64,000 bases of DNA. It comes from UTCFX2 sp963788145 (lineage in GTDB: Bacteria > Chloroflexota > Anaerolineae > Anaerolineales > UBA4823). Position 1 is the stretch's first letter. Every line of letters begins with the position of its first letter. The notes below the pieces were generated by a model that saw nothing but the letters and a program-made list of their open reading frames with translations, did no database searches and was not told where the DNA came from. Shown piece by piece: positions 54,402 through 64,000 of the stretch. The stretch lies in the NCBI GenBank assembly GCA_963788145.1, contig CAWBFQ010000002.1:322676-386675 (forward strand). The letters run 5' to 3'. The position numbers were made by a program, and so were the translations under genes.

Positions 54402-55250
54402 GTGAATAAAGCATCTGCACCGAAGAAAATACCGTTTTTTTTTGTGCGGCATATTGCCTTACCGCAAGATCACGGCTCCTGGGTATTTCTACTAAGCCCA
54501 TTGTTGATCGGCCTTTTTGCGGCAGGCAAATGGTCGTTCACCACTATCTTGTTAATTCTAGCCGCATTGTCGGCTTTCATGATCCGCCAGCCAATAACCA
54601 TCGCAGTCAAAGCCTACAGTGGTCGTAGAGTACGGAGAGAACTGCAAGCTGCCTGGTTCTGGATAATAATCTATGGCCTGCTGGGGCTGGTTGCACTTTT
54701 GGGGCTGATATGGCAGGGTTTTGGGTACCTGCTTTACCTGGCGATCCCGGGTATTCCTGTGTTCACCTGGCATCTTTTTTTGGTCAGCAAGCGTCTCGAG
54801 CGCCGCCAGGCTGGGGTAGAGCTGGTCGGGAGCGGCGTATTCGCATTGGCTGCGACAGGCGCTTATTGGACGGGCCTCGGTTACCCGGATCCGATTGGAT
54901 GGCTGCTGTTTGGGTTAGCCTGGCTGCAATCGGCTGCTTCGATCATTTATGCATACCTGCGCCTGGAGCAACGCGGCCTGGCTCAGAAACCGGAACCTGC
55001 TCAGTTATTGAGGATCGGCAGGCGCGCCCTGCTATATACCTCATTCAACTTAATCCTCGTCATAATGCTGGCAGTTATAAAGATCACTCCCTTCTGGCTG
55101 TTTTTACCTTATCTGCTGCAATGGCTGGAAACTCTGCACGGCATTTTTAAGCCGGCGATTAAAATTAAACCTACCAGCATTGGTATCCGTCAATTGATAG
55201 TCAGCTCAATTTTCACTATCCTTTTTATCCTCACCTGGTCTTATCATTGA
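54402..55250 (+). CDS. YwiC-like membrane protein
   Basis: The 282-residue protein begins with ALPQDHGSWVFLLSPLLIGL, the signature of YwiC-like proteins, and has seven or eight hydrophobic helices. Polar residues RQPITIAVKAYSGRRVRREL follow the second helix. The function is unknown; it is related in layout to UbiA-type prenyltransferases but lacks clear DDxxD motifs. Start GTG at 54,402. An IS1-family element is inserted immediately after the stop codon and leaves the coding sequence intact. Confidence 0.85.
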   Translation: MNKASAPKKIPFFFVRHIALPQDHGSWVFLLSPLLIGLFAAGKWSFTTILLILAALSAFMIRQPITIAVKAYSGRRVRRELQAAWFWIIIYGLLGLVALLGLIWQGFGYLLYLAIPGIPVFTWHLFLVSKRLERRQAGVELVGSGVFALAATGAYWTGLGYPDPIGWLLFGLAWLQSAASIIYAYLRLEQRGLAQKPEPAQLLRIGRRALLYTSFNLILVIMLAVIKITPFWLFLPYLLQWLETLHGIFKPAIKIKPTSIGIRQLIVSSIFTILFILTWSYH

Positions 55251-55258
55251 AATCGTCG

Positions 55259-56048
55259 GGAGTGGCTAAATCAAGGGCTAAACAAACTGAAAAACATGGG
55301 CCGGGTAGCTGGGAAAACGCTGCTTCAATAGCTGGCGACGGTTGAAGCAGTAAACAAAGAGTTCGCACAGCCCACTCCAAAGCTTCGAGACTTCTTGAAA
55401 AACATCGCGAGCGGCGTGCCAGTCGAGCCAGATAGTGACGCAGTTCAGCGTTATCACCTTCAACCGAATAAGTATCTGTCTTGCCTTCCGATACTTCATA
55501 ATGACCATAGTGATACCAAAGGCGGTAATAGGCATCAAACCCATCACTGTAATACTGTTTGGCTTTGACAGCTTCATCTACCATATCCTGGATCACCACT
55601 TGAGTGCGATCCCAGACGATTTTGTAGCCCAGAAAACAGCGTGTTGCTCGATCTACAAGGGTTATGATGTAGATGCGCTTTTTTTCTCTCCTATGAAGGT
55701 GAAAAGCTCGTCCATTTCAGCCTCTTTGACTTCTTCTGGAACGGGTGCTTCGGGTAAGCTAGCCGCCTTCTCTTTGACCCATAATGATATTGTACGATGG
55801 TGTGTACCCAGATGACGCGGAATTCGACGCAGATTCATCCCATCCACATACATTTCTATCGCTTTTTGGCGAGTTTGCTCATCATAGACCCATGCTTTCG
55901 GTTCAGGCGTGTATTTGATCTGACAATACATGCATCGATAGCGTTGACTACCTGCACCTGTTTTTCCAGCACGGTTTTGTCGTTCTGTTCGTTGGCATTT
56001 CGGGCATCTGTTCATCCCCCTATTTTAGCCCATTTTTTAGCCACTCTC
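55259..56048 (-). mobile_element. IS1-family insertion sequence with 9-bp target duplication
   Basis: The imperfect ends GGAGTGGCTAAATCAAGGGC (left, 55,259) and the complement of GAGAGTGGCTAAAAAATGGG (right, ending 56,048) bound a ~790-bp element. Both sides are flanked by the direct repeat AAATCGTCG (55,250-55,258 and 56,049-56,057), the 9-bp duplication typical of IS1. It landed right after the YwiC-like stop codon, whose final A is part of the duplication. Confidence 0.92.
55278..56015 (-). CDS. IS1-type transposase, InsA plus frameshifted InsB
   Basis: InsA-like residues run from CPKCQRTERQNRAG, with zinc-finger cysteines and CMYCQIKY, through an HTH (RRIPRHLGTHHRTISLWVKE) to FTFIGEKK. 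A run of seven A residues (near 55,680) is the expected site of programmed -1 slippage. The -1 frame continues as KKRIYIITLVDRATRCFLGY, DGFDAYYRLWYHYGHYEVSE and TYSVEGDNAELRHYLARLAR. A further frame change near 55,375 is needed to reach ELFVYCFNRRQLLKQRFPSY at the end. That second shift is not part of the normal mechanism, so this copy is probably inactive or contains an assembly error. Confidence 0.88.
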
Positions 56049-56161
56049 AAATCGTCGTTATGCTTCCATCAAACTGGATCATGAAGTAAAATAAATGATC
56101 GATCAAATTAATAGCATCCCCATATCAACAGACGATGGAACATAACGGAGGTCATTTAATT

Positions 56162-56488
56162 ATGTCGGACCAAATCGAAGGCAACACGATCAGCAGCGAC
56201 GATAAATTATGGGCTGCTTTGAGCTATATATTTTCCCCCTTGGTTCCAATTATCCTTCTACTCATAGAAGAAAAAAAGAACCGCCCTTTCATTAAATATC
56301 ACAGTGTACAGTCTCTGATTGTTGGTGTTATTTTGATCGTCGTTGTACCCATTATTGCAGCTTTCACCCTGGGTTGCGGCGCTTTATTATGGCTGATTAT
56401 GTTCTATTGGGCGTTCAAAGCCTATCAAGGTGAGCAGTTTTCTGTCCCGGTGATCACCGATTTTATTAAGAACCAAGGATGGATTTGA
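56162..56488 (+). CDS. Small DUF4870/Tic20-like membrane protein
   Basis: The 108-residue protein opens with SSDDKLWAALSYIFSPLVPI and has FIKYHSVQSLIVGVILIVVV and GALLWLIMFYWAFKAYQGEQ, the pattern of DUF4870 proteins with three short hydrophobic helices. The function is unknown. The ATG at 56,162 is preceded by ACGGAGGTC with normal spacing; an earlier in-frame start at 56,135 lacks one. The glycine riboswitch begins ~95 bp downstream. Confidence 0.85.
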   Translation: MSDQIEGNTISSDDKLWAALSYIFSPLVPIILLLIEEKKNRPFIKYHSVQSLIVGVILIVVVPIIAAFTLGCGALLWLIMFYWAFKAYQGEQFSVPVITDFIKNQGWI

Positions 56489-56584
56489 GAAGCCATGCAA
56501 ATAACCGCTCAGACATCAGTTTGAGCAATACCTTGACTTTTCATCCTTCCGCACATAGAATTCTAAATTACCGGCAATAGTTGC

Positions 56585-56826
56585 TCTGCCGGAGAGGATT
56601 ATCCGTAGCAGGAGCAGAGGAGAGACCCGATGAGCTCATCGGGCACCGAAGGGGCAAATCTGACATGGTGAGGGTCAGATGAAACTCTCAGGTAAAATGG
56701 ACTCTTATCCTGAAAGTCTCTGGAAAGTCTCAGGTCGCAATAAAGAAAAGCGGTATCCGCGCGACGAGAGACACCGACGGGGCAAACACCAGTTCATCTG
56801 GTGTGAATCTCTCAGGTCCTAGACAG
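56585..56826 (+). promoter_or_regulatory. Tandem glycine riboswitch
   Basis: Two aptamers are visible. The first (~56,615-56,703) carries GGAGAGACCC, then CACCGAAGGGGCAAATC and GAAACTCTCAGG. The second (~56,765-56,822) carries GAGAGACACCGACGGGGCAA and GAATCTCTCAGG. The CCGAAGGGGCAAA-type core and the paired GAGAG/CTCTC P1 stems are the hallmarks of the glycine riboswitch. It lies upstream of gcvH, so glycine binding probably switches on cleavage-system expression. A terminator hairpin follows directly. Confidence 0.95.
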
Positions 56827-56827
56827 A

Positions 56828-56857
56828 GGCGCACGCTGTATTGGCGTGCGCCTTTTG
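56828..56857 (+). terminator. Riboswitch expression-platform terminator
   Basis: GGCGCACGC (56,828-56,836) pairs with GCGTGCGCC (56,844-56,852) and is followed by TTTTGCATT. It lies 2 bp after the second aptamer and 57 bp before gcvH. Glycine binding would be expected to prevent its formation. Confidence 0.85.
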
Positions 56858-56913
56858 CATTCTCTCGAAAAGCTCGCTCATTTTTCATAAATCACGTAAG
56901 AAGGAGACCAACC

Positions 56914-57303
56914 ATGAATACCCCGACTGACTTGAAATATACCAAGAACGACGAATGGATCCGTGTTGAAGGGAAAGTTGGCACAGTGGGCATCACCGAC
57001 TACGCCCAGAACCAGCTTTCCGATATCGTTTTTGTTGAGATTGTTGTGGCAGAAGGAGATGCAGTCAAAAAAGGCGATAACTGCACAACCCTGGAATCGG
57101 TTAAAGCAGCCGCCGACGTGTATCTTCCGGTGAGTGGAAAGATCGTTGCAATCAATGAAGGCCTCGCTGATAAACCCGAACTGGTGAACAGCGACCCATT
57201 TGGCGAGGCTTGGATGGTAAAAGTTGAAATCACTGACCTGGCTGAGCTAGATAGCCTGCTCGACGCCAGCGCGTACGAGAAACACATTGAAGAAAAAGGA
57301 TAA
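56914..57303 (+). CDS. gcvH: Glycine cleavage H protein
   Basis: The 129-residue protein has the lipoyl-attachment lysine in CTTLESVKAAADVYLPVSGK and the usual opening YTKNDEWIRVEGKVGTVGIT. It shuttles the aminomethyl group between P, T and L proteins on its lipoyl arm. The true start is the ATG at 56,914 with AAGGAG 8 bp upstream; a longer frame would read into the riboswitch terminator. gcvPA follows 39 bp downstream. Confidence 0.97.
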   Translation: MNTPTDLKYTKNDEWIRVEGKVGTVGITDYAQNQLSDIVFVEIVVAEGDAVKKGDNCTTLESVKAAADVYLPVSGKIVAINEGLADKPELVNSDPFGEAWMVKVEITDLAELDSLLDASAYEKHIEEKG

Positions 57304-57342
57304 TCCCACCCTTTCCACCAGATTCTACACTTAGGAGAGAAT

Positions 57343-58692
57343 ATGTATATTCCCCATACAAAAGAAGACCGTGAGGCGATGCTTCAAACCATCGGGATAT
57401 CCAGCCTCGAAGGGCTTTTTCAGGATGTCCCAGCAGCGCATCGTTTTCCTGATTTAAACCTTCCACCAGCCCTCACCGAAATGGAAGCGCTGGCAGAGTT
57501 ACGCAGCATTGCCGCTGCTAACGAGGGCGTCAACGACTTAGTCAGTTTTCTGGGCGCAGGAGCATATCATCATTACATCCCAGCTGTCGTCGACTCGATC
57601 CTGAGACGAGGGGAGTTCTACACCGCATATACACCTTATCAACCTGAAGTCTCACAGGGGACATTGCAGGCGATTTTCGATTATCAAAGCCTGATTGCCA
57701 CACTCACCGATATGGAAGTTTCGAATGCATCCCATTACGATGGAGCCACGGCTGCGGCCGAGGCAGTCAGCATGGCTTATGCGAACTTCCGCGGAAAGCG
57801 GACAAAATTCGTTCTCTCACCAGCCTTACATCCCCAGTATCGTGAGACCATTCGGACCTATAATCATGGTTCATCGCTCGAGTTTGTCGGGGATGTGGAT
57901 CAGGTTCACCCTCTTGCAGGTCCCGAAACACTTGAGCAATATATCGATAAGAACACCGCCCTTGTCGCCGTTCAATATCCCGATTTCTTTGGACGAATTT
58001 ATGATTTTACAGCCTTAGCAGAAAAAGCCCATGCCGAAGGCGCTATGCTAGCCATCTCTGTAAATCCGATGGCTTTGGGTCTTTTCACGCCTCCCGGTAA
58101 ATTTGGCGCTGACATCGTCACAGGTGAAGGACAATCACTCGGAATACCACTCTCGTTCGGTGGCCCATATCTAGGAATCTTCGCCACTCGTCTCGAATAT
58201 GTGCGTAAAATGGCCGGTCGATTGGTGGGTGAAACCGTCGATAATCGCGGCCAGCGATCTTATGTACTTACCCTGACCGCCCGCGAGCAGCATATTCGCC
58301 GAGAAAAAGCTACTTCGAATATTTGTACGAACCAGGGATTAATGGCGCTGGCTGCAACGGTCTATATGAGTATGCTTGGCAAGCACGGCTTACGTCAGGT
58401 CTCCGAGCTGTGCTACCATAAAGCGCATTATGCTGCTGAATGTATCGGCGCATTACCGGGCTATACTCTCTGGTCTGAAGCGCCATTCTTTAATGAATTT
58501 GTTGCGAAATGCCCAAAACCGGTGGAGGAAATCAACGCCCGATTGTTGGAGGCAGGCATCATAGGCGGATACAATCTGGCCAATGATTACCCACAACTGT
58601 CGAACCACATGCTTCTGGCTGTCACGGAAATGAACTCACGAGATGACATTGATTTGCTGGTGGATATCCTTGCGGAGGTGTCCAATGACTGA
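57343..58692 (+). CDS. gcvPA: Glycine dehydrogenase (decarboxylating) subunit 1
   Basis: The 449-residue protein is the alpha half of the two-part P protein: YIPHTKEDREAMLQTIGI at the start, FLGAGAYHHYIPAVVDSIL (~65), SNASHYDGATAAAEA (~125), GEGQSLGIPLSFGGPYLGIF (~265). It forms a PLP enzyme with subunit 2 that decarboxylates glycine. Split P protein is typical of Gram-positive, archaeal and deep-branching lineages. AGGAGAG lies upstream. Its stop overlaps the start of gcvPB by 8 bp. Confidence 0.97.
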   Translation: MYIPHTKEDREAMLQTIGISSLEGLFQDVPAAHRFPDLNLPPALTEMEALAELRSIAAANEGVNDLVSFLGAGAYHHYIPAVVDSILRRGEFYTAYTPYQPEVSQGTLQAIFDYQSLIATLTDMEVSNASHYDGATAAAEAVSMAYANFRGKRTKFVLSPALHPQYRETIRTYNHGSSLEFVGDVDQVHPLAGPETLEQYIDKNTALVAVQYPDFFGRIYDFTALAEKAHAEGAMLAISVNPMALGLFTPPGKFGADIVTGEGQSLGIPLSFGGPYLGIFATRLEYVRKMAGRLVGETVDNRGQRSYVLTLTAREQHIRREKATSNICTNQGLMALAATVYMSMLGKHGLRQVSELCYHKAHYAAECIGALPGYTLWSEAPFFNEFVAKCPKPVEEINARLLEAGIIGGYNLANDYPQLSNHMLLAVTEMNSRDDIDLLVDILAEVSND

Positions 58693-60147
58693 ACCCCTGT
58701 TATGTGAATTATCTGTCGAGGGACGATTCGCCATTCGATTCCCCGAACCGGATGTCCCGCTTACAAAATTGCCGACATTACTGCGAGAGGAATTGGCGCT
58801 CCCTGAGCTAGCAGAAGTGGATGTTGTCCGCCATTTCACCCGCCTGTCCAAGTTAAATTACTGCATCGATGAAGGTATGTACCCGCTTGGCTCATGCACG
58901 ATGAAATACAATCCAAAGATCAACGAGGAAACAGCCCGGTTGGCAGGATTCGCCTACACTCATCCGCTTCAGCCGATCGAAACCGTTCAAGGGAATCTCT
59001 TACTGATGTATGAACTTCAGGATTGGCTGAAAGAGATCGCTGGATTCGCCGGGATAACCCTGCAACCTGCCGCCGGAGCGCAGGGAGAATTAACCGGGGT
59101 TTAATCATCCACGCCTACCACGAATCGCGCCATGATACAAAACGCGTCAAAATCCTGATCCCCGACTCCGCCCACGGCACAAACCCGGCTACCTCCGCGA
59201 TGAGCGGGATGCAGGTTGTGGAGATCTCATCCGACTCGCGCGGCAATGTGGATCTCGAAGCATTAAAGACGCACTGCGACGACACCCTGGCCGGGCTAAT
59301 GCTCACCAATCCGAATACACTGGGTTTATTCGATGAGAATGTGCTTGAAGTAATTCGGTTAGTGCATGCTGCCGGCGGTCTGGTTTATGGTGATGGCGCC
59401 AATATGAACGCTCTATTGGGCATTGTCCGCCCAGGTGATCTTGGGATCGACGTCATGCACTTCAACCTGCATAAGACTTTCTCAACCCCTCACGGCGGAG
59501 GCGGTCCAGGATCTGGCCCAGTTGGAGTCGCAAAACACCTGGTCGATTTCTTGCCAGCGCCTGTTGTGGGCATCATCGAAGAGGGCGATGACGAGATCCC
59601 ACCTCTCTATGGTCTCATTACACCCGCAAAGAGTATTGGTCGGGTAAAAGCCTTCCATGGTCAGTTTGGAATGATGGTGCGGGCTTATACTTATATTCGT
59701 ATGTATGGGCCGGATGGATTGCGCCAGGTTTCTGAATATGCAGTACTCAATGCAAACTATCTACTAAGCAAGATGCAAGACTTTTATCACCTGCCCTATC
59801 ACCGGATTTGTATGCATGAATTCGTTGTGGAAGGCCGCTGGGAGGATGCCCCGGATATCCATGCTCTCGACATCGCAAAACGCATGATGGATTACGGCCT
59901 GCACCCACCCACAAATTATTTCCCACTGATTGTGCACGAAGCGTTAATGATCGAGCCAACTGAAACTGAAAGCAAACAAACTCTGGACCAATTTGTCGAC
60001 GTCATGCTGAAAATCGCCGAAGAGGCCCACACATCACCAGAATTGCTCAAGTCAGCGCCGCACATTACGCCGGTTGGACGATTGGATGAAGTCAAGGCTG
60101 CCAAAGACCTGGTTTTGTGTTGCGGGGTTGACAGTCAGGAAGAATAG
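58685..60147 (+). CDS. gcvPB: Glycine dehydrogenase (decarboxylating) subunit 2 (frameshifted)
   Basis: The frame from ATG 58,685 shows SKLNYCIDEGMYPLGSCTMK and ITLQPAAGAQGELTGV, then stops at 59,104. The next frame continues with LIIHAYHESRHDTKRVKI, IPDSAHGTNPATSAMSG, the PLP-lysine motif FNLHKTFSTPHGGGGPGSGP, and LHPPTNYFPLIVHEALMIEP, to 60,147. The break is at GGGGTTTAATC; one more base restores the conserved GELTG-xL-IIHAYHESR. A missing base in a homopolymer is more likely than a true mutation, given the intact second half. PLP is bound by the lysine in the HKTF motif. Confidence 0.93.
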
Positions 60148-60312
60148 ATCACCACGATTGAGTGGATATCTTGAACAAGTCCCAGGTGGATCAAAATTAA
60201 CCCGGGACTTGTTTCTTATTTTGCAAAGTCGCAAGGTCAAAAAGCTTAAAGAGGCGTTACACTTAAGTGATAAAATACTCTCTCTTTTATCCTGAAATGA
60301 GTGTTGGTGCCC

Positions 60313-62042
60313 ATGTTTTTAGAACCAGACCCTGAAATTACTCTTACCTCGTCACGCCCCACGGTTGAGATTTATCTTCCAGATGGACGAGTTCTATCCG
60401 GTCCCAGGAATGCATCCGTTGGACGTTTTCTAAGCATTCTCCCGGAAGGAGAAAATCCGCCGATCGTCGGCGCAATTATCAACGGGGAATTGCGTGAACT
60501 GACATTCCCGATAACGATGGATGCAAAAGTGCGAGCTGTCACAATGGGAGAACCAGACGGGATGTTGATCTACCGACGTTCACTGGTCTTCCTGCTCGAG
60601 ACCGCATTCGAGGAACTTTTCCTCAAGCCGAATTACGGGTAGATCATTCGGTATCATCGGGAGGATATTTTTGCCAGGTTTTCGAGCGATCTCCTCTGAC
60701 CCAGACCGAATTGGATGGGTTAGAAGCCAATATGCAACTCCTGGTAAAAGAGAATAAAGCCTTCATTCGCCGTCAGATCCCGCTAGCGGAAGCGATCGAA
60801 CATTTTCGATTAGAAGGCGAGACCGAAAAAGTGCGCCTTCTGATGCACCGCGCCAAAGACTATCTAACTGTGTATCAACTCAAACAGCACCTCGATTATC
60901 ATCATGGTTATATGGTTCCTTCAACCGGCTACTTACGTTGGTTCGAATTATCCCAAACGGGTGAAGGATTCACGCTCCGCTTTCCTCGCCGGCATGCCCC
61001 AACCGAGCTGTTACCCATGCCTGAATATCCACAACTGCTTAACGCGTTCCGTTTATATGGCGCCTGGTTAGACAGCCTGGGGATTTCCAGTGTCGGCAGG
61101 CGCTCGACGATGCCATCCAATCTAAACGCGGCAATGAAGTGATCCTGGTCTCGGAAGCTTTACACGAGCAACATGTCACCGATCTGGCCAGACAGGTCGC
61201 CGACCGGAAGGATGAAATCCGGGTTGTGTTGATCGCTGGACCATCCTCATCAGGGAAGACTACCTTCTCAAAGCGCCTGGCTGTACAGATGCTGGCATAC
61301 GGCATTGCGCCGTTCCCGCTGGCGATGGATAATTACTTTATTGATCGAGAACTGACACCGCTAAATGAGGAAGGTCAACCCGAATTTTGAATCAATTCGG
61401 GCATTAGATCGCGAACGATTAGATCGCGATCTGCGCCATTTGATCGCAGGGGAGTCCGTCTTGTTGCCCCACTACAACTTCAGAAGCGGAAAAAGTGAGC
61501 AAGGCGACCTTGTTGAACTAAGATCTGGTGAGATTGTAATCATGGAAGGGATCAATCGGCTTAATCCAGAACTGTTTACTCACCTCCCAGCCACACAGAC
61601 TTTCCGCATCTACGTTTCGGCGCTTACCCAACTTAATCTAGACCGTCATAACCGCATTTCCACCACGGACACACGCCTGATCCGCAGAATTGTGCGGGAT
61701 GCACACGACGCGGCTACTCAGCCCAGCAGACAATTCAGCGATGGAGAGTAAGTGGCGCGGCGAGAAACGTTATATTTTTCCTTATCAGGAAAACGCGGAT
61801 GTGATGTTCAATTCGGCGTTGGTTTACGAGTTATCGGTATTAGAACCGTCGCAGAGCCCCTTTTACGTCAGGTGCAGGTCGGCTCACCCGAATACATCGA
61901 GGCCAAACGGTTATTGGCGCTGCTGGAGTGGTTCCTCCCCTTGGATAGCGATTTGATCCCGGATAATTCGATCTTCCGCGAGTTCATCGGAGGCTCAATT
62001 TTGCAGGAGTTCACCTTGTGGCATAATCACCACTTAGGATAA
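60313..62042 (+). CDS. TGS-domain uridine kinase-like protein (multiple frameshifts)
   Basis: In successive frames the segment encodes a TGS-type domain (VEIYLPDGRVLSGPRNASVG), a threonyl-tRNA-synthetase-like second domain (ENKAFIRRQIPLAEAIEHFR), and a uridine-kinase P-loop domain. The latter has VVLIAGPSSSGKTTFSKRLA, PLAMDNYFIDRELTPLNEE, LPHYNFRSGKSEQGDLVELR, VIMEGINRLNPELF, and TDTRLIRRIVRDAHD. The frame changes fall near 60,640, 61,130, 61,385, 61,750 and 61,790. This is the architecture of ~550-residue nucleoside kinases with TGS domains. So many breaks mean either heavy decay or poor local sequence. Start ATG 60,313, with an in-frame GTG at 60,301. Confidence 0.75.
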
Positions 62043-62778
62043 TACTCATCGTCCGCGCCGGTCCAGGACTTGCACGATCACAAACCAAATTCCAACGATC
62101 CCCCCAAATTACAAATATCAGAATCAAAAGCCAATACGGTTTAATCCAGGCAAAGAAAGTTCTTCTCCCTTTAGTAATCTTCGTCGAACCATCCAGATGC
62201 TCGAGGTAATTGAGATGAGGAGTTGGGGTCAGCGAAGGAAGATCGAGATGGATCGCTGGAAAAGGGATTAAAGTGGCAGTAGCAGTGATTGAGGCGATTG
62301 AGCTGTCCAGCGTAGTTGTAATGGAGGGGGATCGAGTCGTTTCGAGTCGCCAAAACGAACACAGTTTCAGTAACCGATGGTGGAAGAACAGATGTGGCCG
62401 ATGGAGTAATGTTGGCAAAGGTGTGTGGGGAGTCTGAATGGTCGGAGAAATATATGTTGCAGTTGGTGTAAAGGTCGGCGTATCCAAAGTCGGCGTAATC
62501 GTCAGGCTGGCAGTCGCAGTGAATGTGGTTGTCTGGGTTGCGCTGGAGGTCGGAGAAGAAGTATGTGTCCCGGTAGCCTGTTGGAGAAGTATTTCCGGCG
62601 CGATTTGATATCCCCCAATGCCCAATGAAGCGCTGGTGAGCAAATTGGAATTGCCAATCCTGGCACATTTCATGCATACAACAAATAAGAACAATAAAAG
62701 CAACACGAAGAAGAGCGGCTTCGTTTTGTTCCACGAAAGATTTAGAAAACTCTCGATCTGTGACCTTGGCTCAAGCAT
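62011..62778 (-). CDS. Thr/Pro-rich membrane protein (possibly frameshifted)
   Basis: The 255-residue frame has an N-terminal hydrophobic anchor (PLFFVLLLLFLFVVCMKC), a long Thr/Ser/Pro-rich stretch (TATASLTITPTLDTPTFTPT), and a second hydrophobic segment near the end (YWLLILIFVIWGDRWNLVCD). Part of the middle (about 62,300-62,420) reads better in a neighbouring frame (PSATSVLPPSVTETVFVLAT), which suggests one or two indels. It has the layout of a surface protein with a flexible stalk. No family is recognised. Confidence 0.5.
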   Translation of the reverse strand: MLEPRSQIESFLNLSWNKTKPLFFVLLLLFLFVVCMKCARIGNSNLLTSASLGIGGYQIAPEILLQQATGTHTSSPTSSATQTTTFTATASLTITPTLDTPTFTPTATYISPTIQTPHTPLPTLLHRPHLFFHHRLLKLCSFWRLETTRSPSITTTLDSSIASITATATLIPFPAIHLDLPSLTPTPHLNYLEHLDGSTKITKGRRTFFAWIKPYWLLILIFVIWGDRWNLVCDRASPGPARTMSIILSGDYATR

Positions 62779-63024
62779 ATGATAGAGATTATATCAATCA
62801 GTAACGCATGATATAATCTTTTCATAGATCAACGTCATCAATACCAATCTGACCCGGTATAAAGTACTGCTGCTTTCATTTCGTTCGCTCGACCGGCTCG
62901 TCATCACAGAAAGAGTATCAGACGCTATCAACTAAATCATCGGACGTCTTACCCTCTTTTCTCCCAACCCAAGGTTTAATGGTGAATGTAGATAATAGAT
63001 GAGGATGACGATTTGAAGCGAACC

Positions 63025-64000
63025 ATGCTGACAAAAACTTTTGCCTTCTCTCTGATCCTGATTGCAGTCATCACTACAATCGGAGTATAGGGGTATCTCG
63101 CATTTTGCCCAATCCGCCTTCGCTCCACCACCAACCCCAGAAGCACTGATCCCCCAATCCGTTGAGGAAGAAGCCATCAAACAGGCAATCCGTACCGCCC
63201 TCGATACCGAGATGCCGGAAGCGTTGGCATTATTGCTTTATGACACCCAAATTGAAGGGATCAAGGTTTCGGCGGATGGGAATTGGGCCATTGGCTGGTT
63301 GGTTCCGCTCGATCCTGAAACCGGACAGGTAGTCCCGGTTGAGCCTGGTCTGGCCCTGGTTCGCAAAACAGATCAGGGATGGCAAGCCTTTATCCCCTCA
63401 GACCCTCTCTGGCCGCTGGTTATCCGCGAGATGCAGATGAATTGGTTCCTTTGGAGCAGAAACTCGAGTGGATGAAGGTCGCTGATTATAGGGCGGCGGC
63501 AATGGCAGCCCCAATCAGCGGTTACCTGCTCCCTTGGACTGGCGGCGACACCATGTCTTGACCCAAAGCGTTGGACATGACCGGTACACACCCAGCGGGA
63601 GCGCCCATTTTGCATTCGATTTTGCCAAACCCGGTTATCCGAGCGGTTTATTCAATGTGCTTGCGGCAGAGGAGCCAGTCAACCACGCCATCTGGACTAA
63701 CCCCAATGGCGACCCAGTCAACGGAAATTATATCGTCCTGGAAGACACTTCGACCACTCCCATTACCTATCAACTCTATCTGCACCTGGCTCAAAATAGC
63801 ATCCCTGTTGAATTGCGTGTAATCGGGGCGCCCGTCCGCCCGCGGCCAGTTTATCGGCATTGCAGATGATACCGGAGTCAGTTCTGGCAATCATCTGCAT
63901 TTCATGGTCCATACCACTTCTACATCATACTGGGGCACATCCATCGATATCACTTTTGATGATGTATCGATTAACGGCGGTCGACCAAGGATCACATCGG
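63025..64000 (+). CDS. M23-family metallopeptidase-like protein, partial and frameshifted
   Basis: It starts at ATG 63,025 with a membrane-spanning signal (MLTKTFAFSLILIAVITTIG), then changes frame near 63,090. The next frame is ALIPQSVEEEAIKQAIRTAL, ALLLYDTQIEGIKVSADGNW. After shifts near 63,450 and 63,555, the region VGHDRYTPSGSAHFAFDFAK and, near the window end, NHLHFMVHT resemble the HxxxD and HxH zinc ligands of M23 (LytM) peptidases, which cut peptidoglycan cross-links. The gene runs off the window. Three frame changes in one gene are noteworthy. Confidence 0.65.

Overview
The window looks like a chromosomal contig from a Chloroflexota bacterium, probably Anaerolineae-like. The evidence is many eukaryotic-type Ser/Thr kinases fused to formylglycine-generating-enzyme (FGE)-fold domains, very long TPR proteins, a split-subunit glycine cleavage operon behind a glycine riboswitch, and no sign of an outer-membrane system. 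The placement is inference. By eye the left third is clearly more GC-rich than the rest.

Region 1 (1-23,219, all on the minus strand) is an accessory cluster of receptor-like kinases. It holds at least six kinase genes or remnants, most followed by an FGE-fold (C-type-lectin-like) domain. Between them lie a Vps4-like AAA ATPase, a coiled-coil partner, a helix-turn-helix/zinc protein, a DUF1232-M48 protease, a PQQ-propeller protein and a VapBC pair. At its heart is a complete diversity-generating retroelement (DGR): target gene (20,226-18,023) with a variable repeat at its 3' end, an 11-bp hairpin, a DGR-type reverse transcriptase (17,940-16,894), an Avd-like accessory gene (16,884-16,486) and a template repeat (16,507-16,405). 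Template and variable repeat differ at 8 of 103 positions, and all 8 are adenines of the template. The DGR therefore appears to rewrite the ligand-binding face of a membrane-anchored kinase. Two further FGE domains in the cluster carry weaker traces of the same process.

Region 2 (23,612-38,068, minus strand) begins with tRNA-Arg(TCG). It holds a beta-lactamase-fold protein, a gingipain-like (C25) protease with a TPR-like N-terminus, very large TPR proteins, small membrane proteins, an FtsZ with an altered T7 loop, and a glycosidase-like protein. An IS256-family element follows (38,192-39,559).

Region 3 (39,721-64,000) is mostly housekeeping: a thioredoxin-TPR protein, an NrtR-like NUDIX regulator, a candidate 6S RNA, aspS behind a leader terminator, two histidine kinases with a LuxR-type regulator, gcvT, an oxidoreductase, a TlpA-like lipoprotein, rpiA-rpe, a YwiC-like protein followed by an IS1-family insertion with 9-bp target duplication, a tandem glycine riboswitch with gcvH-gcvPA-gcvPB, a TGS-uridine kinase gene and a partial M23 peptidase.

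A caution applies throughout. Many genes, including rpe, rpiA and gcvPB, are broken by single-base frameshifts, several next to homopolymers. Some of these are probably assembly errors, so 'pseudogene' calls are provisional except where catalytic residues are also lost.
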